A DNA stretch of 64,000 nucleotides from Petaurus breviceps papuanus. Its lineage: Eukaryota > Chordata > Mammalia > Diprotodontia > Petauridae. Below, piece by piece: positions 41,876-54,124 of this stretch. Position 1 is the stretch's first letter, and the number at the start of each line of letters is the position of its first letter. The stretch is taken from contig JAMXIF010000032.1 of assembly GCA_028583685.1 (NCBI GenBank), positions 578,975-642,974 on the forward strand. Direction: 5' to 3'. The notes under the pieces were generated by a model. It was not told the DNA's origin. It did not search any database and saw nothing but the letters and a program-made list of their open reading frames with translations. A program made the translations under genes and the position numbers.

Positions 41876-42935
41876 AGAAACTACAAGTTCAATATTTCCA
41901 AAACAGAACTTATTATTGTTTCCCCAATCCACTCCCCTACCAAAAATACCATTTTTTTTGTCAAAGCACCATAATTCTACTATTTCCCTAGATTCATAAT
42001 CTTGAAGTTATCTTTTTTCTTCTTCATCCCATGTATCATATCTTGCCATTTCTTCCTTCACAACATCTTCTATCTGAACCCTTCTTTGCTTATGCAGCCA
42101 CTAAATTAGGTGCTATTCGGGCCAACACTACCTCACCTGTACTCTTGCAATGACTTCCTGATTATTTTCCTTGCCTCTTCTCTCCCCACCTGTTTCCATT
42201 CTCCACATTGTTACCTAAATGATTTTCCCTAGGCACAGATGTGTCCATATCCTTCTTGTACTCATTAAGCTCCAGTGGCTCCCTATTACTTCTAGGATGA
42301 AACATAACCTCTGCTTTATCTTGAAAGCCCCTAACAACCTGGCCCCAACTTATCCTTCAGATTCATCATTCATTGCTCCCCTTCTTGCTCTCCACAATCC
42401 AACCAACAAAATCATCTTTTCTCTATTCTTCATTTATTGAGTATATGCAATCTCCTATCTCTGAGCCTCTCAACTGACTTGCTGGTTACATAGAAAATGC
42501 ACTCCCTTTTCACTTCTGCCATAAAGAACTCCTCACTTCTTTAAAGAAACAAACAGCTTAAATCCCACCTTCTAGGTGAAAATTTTTACTGATCCCCCAA
42601 CTGCTAGTGCCCTCCCTTTCAAACTACCTTGAATTTAAATACCCTTAACCACTTCTGTCATTTAACTGCCTTAATTTCATATTTATTCTATATATAATTA
42701 TATGTACATGTCACCTATTCCAATAAAATATAAGCTCTTTAATGGTAGAGGTTGTTTTATTTTGGGGGTATTTTTATTCCTAGTGCCTAGTTCAATGCCT
42801 TATACATAGTAGGTATTTAATGAATGCTTATTGATTGATTTAGAAACAGAGAGAGCTAGCTGATTAGGATGAGACATTTAAAAAAGTGTGGAGGGGATTG
42901 GTGGGATTGTCAGTCCCTTTATAAACAGGCACTTT

Positions 42936-43176
42936 GTTCAGTCATTTTCCAGTTGTGTCTGACTCTACATGACCCCATTTGTGGTTTTCTTGGCAAAGAT
43001 ACTGAAGTGATTTGCGTTTTCTTTTTCTAGATGAGGAACTGAGGTAAACAGGGTAAAGTGACTTAACTAAGATACTAAGATACTAATAAGTATCTGAGCC
43101 CAGATTTGAACTCTTGAAGATGAGTCTTCCTGGCTCCAGTTCCAGCACTCTATCCACTATGCCAGCTAGCTGCCCA
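42936..43176 (-). repeat. MAR1-type CORE-SINE
   Basis: Antisense: 'cagttgtgtctgactctaca', 'gtggttttcttggcaaagat', 'ggtaaagtgacttaactaag', 'actctatccactatgccagc'. A short duplication of 'aagatactaa' lies near 43070. Confidence 0.87.
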
Positions 43177-43325
43177 CATATTGGCATAGTAGGCAGCTAA
43201 GCACCAAAGATGTTTGTTGAGTGATTGATGGACTGGTTACTCTTGCATCGAAATGTTTCTTTCACATGGCCCCAGTAGGCCCCACATTTCTCTCACTATT
43301 GTCTTTCCTTTGGGTTGAAGGGTTG

Positions 43326-43490
43326 TCATAGATCACAGGATTTAGAGCTGGGAGGGACCCTAAAAGTCATATAATCTCTCCTCCTCATGAAACAAATAAG
43401 AAAAGAAGTTGTGTCTTGTCCGGTATTGAAATGAATCATCTTTTAATTCCTAGTCCCATCCTCTTTTCCATGCATTGTATTCCCTCTAGA
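43326..43490 (-). repeat. MIR3-like CORE-SINE (antisense)
   Basis: 'tcatagatcacaggatttag', 'agctgggagggaccctaaaa', then a decayed 3' half ending 'atcctcttttccatgcattg'. Confidence 0.65.
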
Positions 43491-43617
43491 AGGTGCTTGT
43501 TCACACACAGATATTACCTGAAGTAACACATTAATAAATAGCCAAGGAGTTAGATACATCAGAAAGTAGAAATCACAGTTCAGTTTTTGTCTTGGTGCTG
43601 AAAAGGTCTGGAACATA

Positions 43618-43775
43618 TGACCATAGATTTAGGTTTCTTACTGGTCATCTAGTCCTTTGTTTTACAGATGATGACACTGAGACCCATAGAGGTGATGGGA
43701 CTTTCCCAAGGCTACAATAAGCAGCAGAGCTGGGATTTGAACTCAAATCCTGTGACTCCACAGTCCCTGCATAGA
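43618..43775 (-). repeat. MIR3-like CORE-SINE (antisense)
   Basis: 'tggtcatctagtcctttgtt', 'ttacagatgatgacactgag', 'agcagagctgggatttgaac', 'tgactccacagtccctgcat'. Confidence 0.75.
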
Positions 43776-45885
43776 TTCAAGAGTTTTCTAATATTCCATT
43801 AGTTCTGGGACCTCATCAAAGTGGGGTATTTTCTCTGGTCATGCAAATGGAAACCAGTCCAAACCTGTGCAACTCTTGTTGATGTCTTCCAATAAGTTCA
43901 CCCTAGTTCTACCTCGTGTATTTCCGGCCTTCCTCTGATTGTCTTGACATTGTGAAGATACCATTTAAGTCTATAGGATGACAGTTTGTTTGTCACTTGT
44001 TCACATTGTGTGATAGACCTCTATTCCTTTGAAATCATATTCTTTGATGACACTTTTTACATTGCTTCTCTTCCATTCTTTCTTTTTTTTTTTTTCTCAA
44101 GGCACTGCAGGCTGTACTTTTCCATTCCCTATCTCATGATATTCCACTTTAGTGCTTCAGAGATTGGAACAGTACATGACTCACAACCTTTACAATATCA
44201 TAGAATAATATGAATGTGATGAATCTTGGCTCTAGGGAGAAACTTAGGGACCTTTGCAATTTCTGTCTATATTGCTATCCAGCAATCAGTCTTCTCTTGT
44301 ACATTTATTGGCTCAGCTCATTGTCCATAATGCACTCAGTGAAGCAATCTCTCTCTCTTTCTCTGTCTGTATGTACGTGTGTGTGAATGTTTGTATATAT
44401 AACACACAGACACATATGTATAAATGGATACTGACAGTCAAAGTTTAAAAATAAAGGTTTTGGCAAAAGGACTTTGTGGAAAGAAAGAAAGAAATGCTTA
44501 GGATAACGAAAAAGGGAAACCATATCCTATGTGATATGAAAATTACTGGGTTACAGAAGAAGCAAGGATTGGTGGTGCCTGTGAAAAAGACTGGATTTTC
44601 TAGTTATGGTAGATAAAGGGGAAGGGGAGAAAAATTGGGGTGAAATGTGGGCAATTTGGTCTTGGGAAGGAAGGGAAAGATGCCATATAAATCTGGAGGT
44701 TTGAGGCCAGAGAAGGAGGTAAATTGTGATGTAGAATTAGATTTTGGAGCTAATAATTACTCAGAGCAGATCACTGATTCACTCTGAACATAGCCTCCCG
44801 ATGGTGTCTGGCTTTGCTGCTTTTAGTCCTGTGCAAATGATGAAGAAAAATTAGTCACTTCCTTGAAGTGGTAGGTGGATGCATTGCAATGAGCCCATTC
44901 CTTTCTTCAATAGGTATTAGCAATGTGGGCATCTTGAGAACACAAAGCTATTGTTTTGGTTTAAAGTTTGGTTTACAGTGTCTTTGTCTCATTGCTATTC
45001 TAGGGTCCTCTGTCCAGTGTGCTCCTTGCTCACACCATGGGATATAATAGCATCTGAATGACCTCAGCTTTGTACAACTTCTGAAACATTCTCAAGATAA
45101 TGCTCTTAATCCAACTTGTAAAAACAAAGCTCTACTGAGTAAGCCAGAGTGGTTATTTCTTACAGCTTTGCCAGACTTGAAGGGTTCCTTCCTCAGCTCT
45201 CAAATCACACTCTTCTCCCTCTTCAGATGCAGGAACAGTGTCAGTTGTTTTGGAGAGAGAGAAAGAGAGAGTGACTGAGTGGCTACTTCATCATCCTGCC
45301 ATCACTGGGACTCAGTGGGGGAGAGGCTGGTCAGATGCCCTGTCTGCATGTTCTTAGACATGGGAGTTGAAAACCAGGCATCAGCTCTGTGCTATTAAAC
45401 TGGAGGGTAATTAGTTATAGCAAAAATCAATTTTTTTCTTTGGCTTCAGGGGAGTCTTTTAAGTGTGAAAGGAGATGCTAATCCCCTGGGAAATTATATT
45501 AAGCAAAACTTCTTTAGTTCTGCTAGCTGCTTAGATAAACAATGGCAAGGGTTTATCTCTCAATTCATCCCCAGGTATAGAAGACTTCTTTGCCTCCCTC
45601 CTCCCTTGTTTATTTCTTCCCATTTCTTTTTCTTCATTTCTTTTCTCCTTTTTTTGGGTCCCTTTGGAGTATCTTATATGAAAATCCCTAAAAGAACCCA
45701 ATCCACTCTTTGTGGAATAGTCTTTTCTTGGCAAAGAAGCTATCTATCCTGGCAGAGAAATTCAAAACAGTTATTGGTTCTCAAATGGTTTTATTAGTCC
45801 ATCTCCTGGGTAGTAAACTAAATTATAATACCTAGTTATATTTTGCAGCTTCCTGGTTGTACTTGTCCCTCCTTCAGCATTTAAA
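43776..45885. other. Unassigned, mostly repeat-free stretch
   Basis: About 2.1 kb with no clear repeat, only T-runs near 44085 and CT/GT-rich bits near 44345-44420. A 110-codon plus frame at 45465-45797 has no recognisable domain. Confidence 0.4.
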
Positions 45886-45889
45886 TGAC

Positions 45890-46080
45890 AGGAGAGGCAG
45901 CCTAGTATAGCTGCAGTTGGACTTAGGAAAACCTGGGTTAAAAGCCCATTTATTAGCTGTGTGACTCTGTGTACCATCAGTGAACCTCTCTTCCTGCCTC
46001 AGCTTCCTTAACTGTAAAATGAAGGAATTGGCCTCTAATGACACTTCCATCTTAAATCTATGATCCAATGATCTTATAAT
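45890..46080 (+). repeat. CORE-SINE with CR1/L3-like tail
   Basis: 'gaggcagcctagtatagctg', 'agctgtgtgactctgtgtac', 'cagcttccttaactgtaaaa', 'tgacacttccatcttaaatc'. Confidence 0.72.
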
Positions 46081-46670
46081 AGAAACTGATACACACAGAC
46101 ACACACAGGAACTCTGATATTGTCTCTGGGTCCAATGATATCCCTTATAAAAAAGTACTGAGGCTCAGAATTATACCAGTCTAACATTTATGAAGACATG
46201 CCAGCACAGCATTGGGACCCAGTATGTATTCAGTTTCAGGGGTGCTTGCTTCAACACTATGATTCTAATTCTTGCTCTTCCCATGTTTCCTAAGCCAGGG
46301 TTCGCCCTAAGGGGCAGCCCAAATACTCGGGATATTCATAGCCAAAGACTTGAAACACATTTTCAAGTTGTTTGGGCATCTACTACTTTGTTAAACAATC
46401 TGTGTTGTAACACTATGTCCCACTCTGACTCATGTCAATTCTCTGACCATCAACTTCATCATGTAAACCAAACACTAACTCCATACACTAAAATGACATT
46501 CTCTGAAACAGCTCTATACTCTATCATAAATTTCCAGAGCCTGGATTCCTAATGTATCTGCTCCAATGATTACTAGGGTAACTCTGCATTCAAGTGTGGA
46601 GCATTTGTTTCTATCCTAGTTCAGTAATTTAGGTCCTTCCCCACTTCTTGCCTGAATTGATTCTGATCTC
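46081..46670. other. Unassigned non-coding sequence with a 120-codon frame
   Basis: The plus frame at 46190-46552 (120 codons) has no domain, signal or familiar motif. I treat it as chance, but it is among the longest frames in the window. Confidence 0.35.
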
Positions 46671-46674
46671 TTGC

Positions 46675-46775
46675 CTCTCCAATTCCAAGCCTCCATTTCT
46701 TCATCTATGAGTCAAAGGAATTGGACTGGATGACCTTTGAGATGCCTTCCAGCTCCAAGTCTATGATCCTTCCAT
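46675..46775 (+). repeat. CORE-SINE 3' fragment with CR1/L3-like tail
   Basis: 'catttcttcatctatgagtc', 'gaattggactggatgacctt', 'gccttccagctccaagtcta'. Confidence 0.65.
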
Positions 46776-47397
46776 CTCCTAGCTGCCAATTAGTTCCCAA
46801 ACTTATTTAAGAAACAGTAAGGCATTCCTTTGTTGCCAGCGTTTGAGATAGAATGGTGGCAGAAAATAGCCTGTGGTGTGTGGAAGATGGTTTGATAAGT
46901 GTAGAGTAAGTTGGAAGAGAAAGAGGAAGTAGAAGGTATGTTGGTAGATTGGAGAGAAAATGAAAAAACATGAAAAAGAAGAGTGAGAGAGAGCTAAAAC
47001 TACTGCTACCCCTCTAATAATCCTTCAACCACGTAAAGGTGGCTATTAGGTCCTCCTCAGCCTCTTCTTAATGATAATTTCTATTCACTGAGCCTCCTCC
47101 GCTGGAAGCTGTTTCCTATCCCTTTCATTATATTATTTTGGGTGCTTTCCGTAGCCACAGATTGTTAGATGGACAAGGGTCTACGTGTGTATCAGTGGGT
47201 GGAAAACGGTCTGGTGAATCTGGGAGAGAATCTCATTTGACAGATACTGAAGGAATCTTGACTAAAATGCTCTCCAGGTGCTTATTTCTTTTCCTTAGCA
47301 GAACTCGGGCTATGGTGTGATGATGACCTTCCTTCCTTTTATTTCGAGAATCCCTGTTTCTTTCCCTGACTTATTGATTCAGTCACAGGGATATCAT
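46776..47397. other. Unassigned non-coding sequence
   Basis: Nothing recognised. Confidence 0.4.
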
Positions 47398-47590
47398 CTT
47401 ATCCTGGAGCCAGAGCTGGAGGGGACCTCAGAGGCCATCTAGTCCTATTCTCTCATTTTATGGTTAAGGAAACTGGACTAAGTGACTTGTCCAAGGTCAT
47501 ACAGGCTGCACGCATCAGACATGGAATTTGAACCTGGCTCTTCTGACTTTGGAACCAGTGCACTTTCTGCTACAACATATTATCTCCAGA
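47398..47590 (-). repeat. MIR3-like CORE-SINE (antisense)
   Basis: 'agagctggaggggacctcag', 'aggccatctagtcctattct', 'aagtgacttgtccaaggtca', 'gaacctggctcttctgactt'. Confidence 0.8.
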
Positions 47591-47619
47591 TTGACTGTTA
47601 ACACCTTAATTCTGGTGAA

Positions 47620-47878
47620 TGATAGTAATAGCTAACATTTATATAGGGCTTGTCCTGTGCCAAGCAGTGTGCTGAGTGCTTTACAAATATTATCCTTGCA
47701 ACAACCTTGGGAGGTAGCAGCTATTATCCTCATTTTATAGTAAACTGAGGCAGAAAGAGATTAAATGACTTGCCCGGGGTCACACAGCTAGGAAGTATCT
47801 AAGGTGGGATTTAAAAACTGAGGTCTTCCTGAGTCCAAGTCCAGGGTTTTATCTTCTATACCAGCTGGCAGCCATATG
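47620..47878 (-). repeat. MIR-type CORE-SINE, near full length (antisense)
   Basis: 'gatagtaatagctaacattt', 'gtgctgagtgctttacaaat', 'gaggtagcagctattatcct', 'acttgcccggggtcacacag', ending near 'ctataccagctggcagcc'. Confidence 0.85.
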
Positions 47879-48594
47879 ACAGGTTTCTGTGAAACAGAAA
47901 TGAGCTTGGGAACTCTGGGCTCCTCTTAAACCCAATTTCTTCCAAAACTTCTTTGTAGCGTTAGCCCCTCATGCCCTTGGGGAGTTGAATGGTTTTGAGA
48001 CACTTTGGATCCTTAGAGGTGTTTGTTCCCATCTCTGCCGGGCTGACAATCCCTCCCCCTCCCTGCCCTCCTCTCCTCCACTGTATAAAACAGAAGCACT
48101 TTCTGCACTGTAAGCATCCTTCTCCAGTTACCAGTTTGGAATGCTTGACTTCATATGCAGGTGCCGGCTGGCTACTGGGGATATTATTCATCTTTGAAAA
48201 ATGCTTAGCAGGGCTTCTTCCATTGGCCTCTACAGCAAAGAACTCTGGATTTATCATGCTCAGCCAGTTTACCTGCTACAGCTGAGTCTGTTGACAGAAT
48301 ATGCAACAACAATTGAACAGCTTGGCCCCAGTGATGTTGCTTTGGTTATTGTGTAATCCAGATAGCAGTTGTGCCTAGTGAGAGAGATCCTCTCAGCCTG
48401 TGCCTGTAGTAATACTAGAGGACACAAGGATAAAGCTGACACCTGCCAATGCATTTACCTTGATACTTTGCAAATATCCTGACATTTGCCTAATGCTGAA
48501 TGAAGGAGTCACTTACTGAGTTGCATAGTTATACTGTGTTGATGAAGCCTGCATAAAGGATTCAGTTGCCAGGTGGGTCAGTTAGTTGGGTTTT
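47879..48594. other. Unassigned non-coding sequence
   Basis: No repeat recognised. Antiparallel 98-codon frames (47961-48257 minus, 47989-48285 plus) reflect a C-rich patch near 48050 rather than a gene. Confidence 0.4.
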
Positions 48595-49660
48595 TTTTTT
48601 AAGTGCATTTATTTATTTTTAGTTTACAACATTCAGTTCCACCAGCTTTTGATGCTCTACGTATACATTCATATTAAACATCTTTTCACTGTAAAGAAGA
48701 ATTATAAACAATGAAATGAACCATGAGAAAGAAGAACAAAAACAAAGCAAAACAAAAAAGGGAGGGAGCAAATAGTATGCTTGGATCTGCCTCGAGACTC
48801 CGTAATTCTTTCTCTGAATGTGGATAACATTTTCTGTCATGAGCCTTCTGGAGATGTCTTAGAACCTTGGTTTGCTGAGAAGAGCAAAGTTTATCAAAGG
48901 TAACGGTGTACAGTGTTCTTCTGGTTCTGCTACCCTCGCTCAGCATCAGTTCATGTAAGTCTTTCCAGCTTTTTCTGAAGTCTGCCTGCTCATCATTTCT
49001 TATAGAACAATAGTATTTCATTACATTCATATACCACAACTTGTTCAGACATTCCCCAGTTGATGGGCATCTCCTCAATTCTCAGTTCTTTGCCACCACA
49101 GAAAGAGTTGCTATAAATCTTTTTGTACATGTGGATCCTTTTCCCATTTGTATGATCTCTTTGGGATATATCTTAGAAGTGATATTATTGGGTCAAAGGG
49201 TATATACATTTTTATAGCCCTTTGGGCATAGTTCCAAATAGTTTTCCAAAATGGTTGAATCAGTTCACAGATCCACCAACAATGCATTAGTCCCTCATCT
49301 TCTCCAGCATTTATAATTTTCCTGTTTTGTCTTGTTAGCCAATTTGACAGGTATGATGTGGTACCTAAGAGTTGTTTTGATTCGCATTTCTCTATTCAAT
49401 AGTGATGTAGATTTTTTCATATGACTATAGATATCTTTAATTTCTTCCAGTTTCCCAGTTTTCTGCTTCCCTCTTAATCTTGGTTGCATTGGCTTTATTT
49501 GTACAAAACATTTTCAATTTAATATAATCAAAGTTATCCATGTTATATTTCATAATGTTCTCTATTTCTTGTTTGTTCATAAATTCTTCTGTTCTTCATT
49601 AATCTGACAATCCATGTCCAAAAAAATCTTACTCTGTAACTTAAATCTATTGCCCCTTTG
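48595..49660 (-). mobile_element. L1 LINE 3' end (antisense) with a readable ORF2 C-terminus
   Basis: In reverse, the 130-codon frame 48686-49078 begins with the ORF2 C-terminus: RRCPSTGECLNKLWYMNVMK then YYCSIRNDEQADF, equivalent to the human L1 end CPTMIDWIKKMWHIYTMEYY and AAIKNDEF. Upstream (49080-49660) is further ORF2 and downstream the 3'-UTR, ending in an A-run at 48590-48600. It is 5'-truncated and lacks endonuclease and reverse transcriptase, so it cannot move. Confidence 0.9.
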
Positions 49661-49989
49661 TTGGGAAATATATAGCAAGCCTCCATTTCAGTATTCTGGA
49701 GCTATGATTGGCCATGACATTGATCAAAGTTCTTAAGGCTTTCAAAGTTGTTGTTTTGTAAACAAAATTGTTATCACATACGTTATTCCCCTGGCTCTGC
49801 TAACATGATTATGCATGAGTTCGTACAATTTTTCCTGGGTTTCTCTGAAACTATCCCTTATTCTTTCCTTATGGCATAATAATATTCAATTATATTTATA
49901 TTCTATAATTTGGCTCTTTCTCAATTGATGGCTACCCCTTTAATTGCTAGTTCTTTGCTAATAGAAAAAGACCTGCTATAAAAATTTTT

Positions 49990-49997
49990 GGATATAC

Positions 49998-50029
<32 letters not shown>

Positions 50030-50030
50030 T
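49990..50030. repeat. (TA)n microsatellite within L1
   Basis: TATA/CATA alternation of about 40 bases. Confidence 0.92.
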
Positions 50031-51011
50031 CTTTTTTCCCCTCTTATTTTTTATTCATTGGTATATAAGCCTACTAGTGGTATACCCGGGTAAAAGTGAA
50101 TATACAGTTTAATTACTTTTTGGTCATAGTACCCAATTCCTTTTATGAATGGCTATGCCACTTCACAACTATTAACAAATGAACCAGTATGCCCATCTTC
50201 CTAGTAGCCCCTACTATGGCTGTCATTTTTCTTTCCTTTTTTGTCATATTTTCCAATCTGATAGATGTGAGATGGACCCTCAGAGTTGTTTTAATTTGCA
50301 TTTATCTAATTATGGATTATTTGGATTTCTTTTAATATGTATTTAGATATATTAGATTTCTTCTTTTGAAAATTTCTTTTGAAAAATACTAGTGTATAAT
50401 TAGTGGAGTTGTGAATTAGTTCTGATCCTAATTTTAACTTCATTGATTTTGTTTGTGCAAAATTTTTCAGATTTTTTTATAATTAAAACTATTTATTTCA
50501 TCTCTTATGAACCTCTTTGTACCTTTTTAAGTCATGAACTTTTATTCTACCAATAATCATGAAAGGTATTTTTTCCTTACTCTTCTTATCATGTGACCTT
50601 TTAAATTTGGCTCATGTAACCATTTGTAGTACATTGTGCTTTATATTATGAGATATTGGTCTGTACCTAATTTCTACCAGACTGCTTTCCAGTTTTCCTA
50701 TCAGCCTTTGTCAAAGAGTGAGTCTTTACCCCAGAAGGAGTGGTCTTTAAACACTATGTTACTATGCTCACTTACTTCAGTATGTTATGAACCTAATCTA
50801 TTCTGCTGATCAACTTTTCTATTTTTTAGCCTATAGAAAACTGTTTTGATAATTATTGCTTTGTAATATAGTTTGTGATTTGGTTCTACTATGCACCTTC
50901 CCTTCCATTTTCCCTATTATTTTCCTTAAGAATCTCGCCCTTTTATTTTTTTTATATGAAATATGTTTATTGTTTTTCTAGCTCTCTAACATAATCCATC
51001 AGGATAGATTG

Positions 51012-51215
51012 GTATGGACCTGAGAAGTTACATACTTATTAGCTGTGTGACTCTGGGCAAGTCTCTTAACCTCAATTTCATCTTCAAATAGTGATAGTCA
51101 CATCATTTACCTCAGAAGGTTTTCATATCAAATGAAATGATATATGTAAAACATTGTGCATACTGCATTTTGTAAAAGATAATTATTGTTACTGTTAAAT
51201 TGATTTAGGTAACAT
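51012..51215 (+). repeat. MIR-type SINE inside the L1
   Basis: Sense MIR: 'cttattagctgtgtgactct', 'gggcaagtctcttaacctca', 'catatcaaatgaaatgatat', 'acattgtgcatactgcattt'. L1 ORF2 sequence lies on both sides. Confidence 0.8.
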
Positions 51216-51840
51216 TGTTATTTTTATTATATAGGCTTTACCCTACCATGAATAATTACTTATTTAGGTTGTCTTTATTTCTCTAAAGAGCATTTTGCAG
51301 TTGTAGTCTTAAAGTTCTTGTATAGTATATGTCTTGATAGTTATACCACTAATTACTTTCTACCTTCTGTAGTAATTTTTACTGGAATTTCTCCTTTTAT
51401 CTGTTACTGCTGGGATTTGTTGTGAACATATAGAAAGGCTGTTGACATGTGTGGGTTTATTTTATATTCTGCTACTTAGATGAATTTTTAATTATTTCAA
51501 TTAATTTTAGTTAACTCTCTAGAGTACTTTATATAGATCATCATATCATCTGTAAAATGTGATGAATTTAATTTAATTTTTGCCTTTGTTTGTTCCTATG
51601 ATTTCTTATGATAATAGCTAGTATTTCTAGCACTGTTAAATAATAGGAGTGATAATATACCTGCTTTACTCCTGGTCTTATTGGAAAGGTCTCTAATTTA
51701 TTTCTGTTGCGTTTATTAGTGGCTCTTGATTTTATAAAGAAACTATTTGGCATTTTAAGGAAAGTTTCATTCATTTCTAAGCTCTTTGGTGTTGGACTTT
51801 TTAAAAACAGAAATGGGGATTATATTTTGTCTAGAGCTCT

Positions 51841-52805
51841 CGTTTTAAGTAAACAATCATAGAATCGACGTATTTAAGATGAAAGGTATCTTGCCGGTCA
51901 TCCAATCCGATGAATATATGAAAGGAAATCCCACTGGAACATACTGACTAGATCGTAGCTTGGGATGACTTGGATGACATATTATTGGACCCGATGTTCA
52001 TCAAGATCACCTTCTTTTTCATGCCCCTTAATATTAATTTCAGCCCCAGAAACTCAGATAAGTGTATTTGCTGGGTAGGATTCATGTTTTCAATGAACTC
52101 TGGAGAATGAAACAAATCATTCATGAGCTTACACTATCCATATTTGGAAACTTGGGAAAATTCCATTTTATGGGATAGTGTGGGGCAAAAGTATAGCACA
52201 CTACTCTAAATCACCTCCATGGTCCCCAGTGCACCTACATTTACATGACTTTCAAACTACTGGGCAATCAGGTTGTGCCATACTTGCCACGGGGAGCTCA
52301 GAGACTTTTTCACGTTGGGGAGTCAGATGAAGTATTTCAAGGATCCATCATAGACAAAACCTTACCCTGGTTTTATCTAACTATGGGGTTTAATTGAATA
52401 ATATACAAACTACAAATACCCTCAGTCATATGTATTCTCTCGCTTTTTTGATATATACTGGGTCACTAATCTTTTGTCTGGCTGAGGAAAATTAAGCTAG
52501 ATGCTTTGAGATGCTGTGATCTCCACAACAGACCAGACTTTTGGCTACACCACAGACTCTAGGGGCTTTCTAGTTTTGTATCAAATTAGACAAAGTGAGC
52601 TGGAGCCTCTTATGAAGGTACTACCCTTCAGTAGATCAGATGAATCTGAGCACAGAAGGATTGGTAGAATTCTTTTGGAGTCAGTGACTGCTCTCAAGAG
52701 TATTCATCGATCACTCTAAGTGTATCTATTTAAATTCCCTACTCCATTTGGGGGCAAGATGGACCTGGCCCTTTGAGATTACCCTTAGTTTTTCCAGTAT
52801 AGATC
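51841..52805. other. Unassigned non-coding sequence
   Basis: A weak MIR3-like trace at 51855-51915 (catagaatcgacgtatttaa); otherwise nothing recognised. The 67-codon frame 52516-52719 has no domain. Confidence 0.4.
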
Positions 52806-52814
52806 TTACTTGAA

Positions 52815-52920
52815 TGTAGTTTTTTTTTGCATATTGTCTCCCTCATTAAACTGTGAGCTCCTTGGCACAGTACCTCACAAACAGTATGTACTTAGTAAAT
52901 GCTAGTTGGTTGACTTACTG
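52815..52920 (+). repeat. L2 LINE 3' end (sense)
   Basis: 'cattaaactgtgagctcctt', 'ggcacagtacctcacaaaca', 'gtatgtacttagtaaatgct' in L2 order. Confidence 0.75.
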
Positions 52921-53087
52921 ACCTAACTAGCCTCCATCTCATAACTCTTACATTTTCCAGGCAGAGAAATTAAAGCTCAGTGATTATTATTAATATACTT
53001 AAAATCTATATAAAAACAGAAAAAATATAGTTATAATTTTTGGTCTGTCTGATGGTATCTATCTATGTATCCATCCATCTGTCCTCA

Positions 53088-53255
53088 TAGGATCCTCTAT
53101 TTAGAGCTGGAAGGGACCTTGGAGACTATCTAGTCCAAGGTAAATAACTTTCCCAATTGCAGACAGGGGATAAGCATCACAGATAGGAGCTGAACCTACG
53201 TCCTTTGATTCCAGAGCCAGTAATGCTTTTTCCACTTTACTCCACTGATTCTCTA
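53088..53255 (-). repeat. MIR3-like CORE-SINE (antisense)
   Basis: 'taggatcctctatttagagc', 'tggaagggaccttggagact', 'atctagtccaaggtaaataa', 'tttgattccagagccagtaa'. Confidence 0.78.
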
Positions 53256-53282
53256 AGTAGGAGGATGAACGAATGTGTATTT

Positions 53283-53293
53283 GTGTGTGTGTA

Positions 53294-53336
<43 letters not shown>
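53283..53336. repeat. Compound (GT)n(GA)n microsatellite
   Basis: GT units switch to GA units at about 53319. Confidence 0.95.
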
Positions 53337-54124
53337 TGTTATGTAGACAGTGACATTGACTAATGCAAATTAATCAGGGGATCAAGGATTCTGACTGAGC
53401 AGGACTCTGGGTCTAAGACCCCTGCCCCTAGCCCGTCTCCCCTTTAGCCTGAGCTTTGGGTTGTCCAGTCAAAAGGCTCATAGAATGTTCTTTTCTTTTC
53501 ATTCTAACCTGTGAGACTATCAGAGGTGCCAGCATTTAAAAAGGAATAAAATATCTAATAGTTTTTTAAAAAGGCAATAAGGTAAATAATGTGTGAAATA
53601 GGCATTAAATCAATGAAACTAGGTATAAATGAACTGAATAAGTATTTAATTGCTATCACATGGTACATTTTAAACTGGGTTCGCAAACACCAGTTCTCTA
53701 GCTATGTGGAATAGAGTGCAGAATGATTGGCTAAGGAACTCTCACTAGGGAGTAACTCAGAGGCTTTGTCATTCTAAGACAGACCGACTTGGCAAAGGAC
53801 GTCAGGGTTATCTGGCCTGGCTCTTTGTCAGTTAGTTGGAACTATAGAGATGATATAACTTGGTCTCAGAAGTCCAAGGGGAAAGGGTCCTAAAAAATTC
53901 CCACTGAATGAAAACCATTATCTTCTTGGTAAGTGGTAGTCGTTGTTGGCAGTGTTGCTGATGGTGACTGTCTTAGGGTACTTGAGGAGTGTGTCTCTTG
54001 GAAAACGTTATCCCATGAGTCTTCTCATGATGGATTTGAAAGGGATGTGTGTGTTTTCAATATGATTTAGCATATTTTTCTCAGGTCATAGACCCATGAA
54101 TGATGACTCACCCAGCCAAGTTGG
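53337..54124. other. Unassigned non-coding sequence
   Basis: Nothing recognised. Confidence 0.4.

Larger units (their letters stand above)
40920..42840 (+). repeat. L2 LINE, long sense copy split by an L1
   Basis: ORF2-derived sequence at 40920-41436 (ctctcagttctcatctttct, tgacctctctactccatttg, acactattgaccaacctctc) resumes at about 41880 (atttccaaaacagaacttat, gctccagtggctccctatta, atgaaacataacctctgctt) and reaches the 3' end (agctctttaatggtagaggt, agtaggtatttaatgaatgc). About 1.5 kb of L2, frames broken throughout. Confidence 0.88.
49661..51840 (-). mobile_element. Second antisense L1 LINE, split by a MIR
   Basis: 3'-end-like part 49661-50350 (gaccatgacattgatcaaag-like, ctggctctgctaacatgatt, cataataatattcaattata) and ORF2 part to 51840 (ggtctctaatttatttctgt, cactgttaaataataggagt). 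More diverged than its neighbour. With the L1 at 48595 it makes 3.2 kb of nearly unbroken antisense L1. Confidence 0.8.

Noticed and set aside
46190-46552. 120-codon plus frame
   Set aside because: No recognisable motif, no splice or promoter context; plausible by chance in 64 kb.
47961-48285. Antiparallel 98-codon frames
   Set aside because: They mirror a C-rich patch and neither shows a domain.
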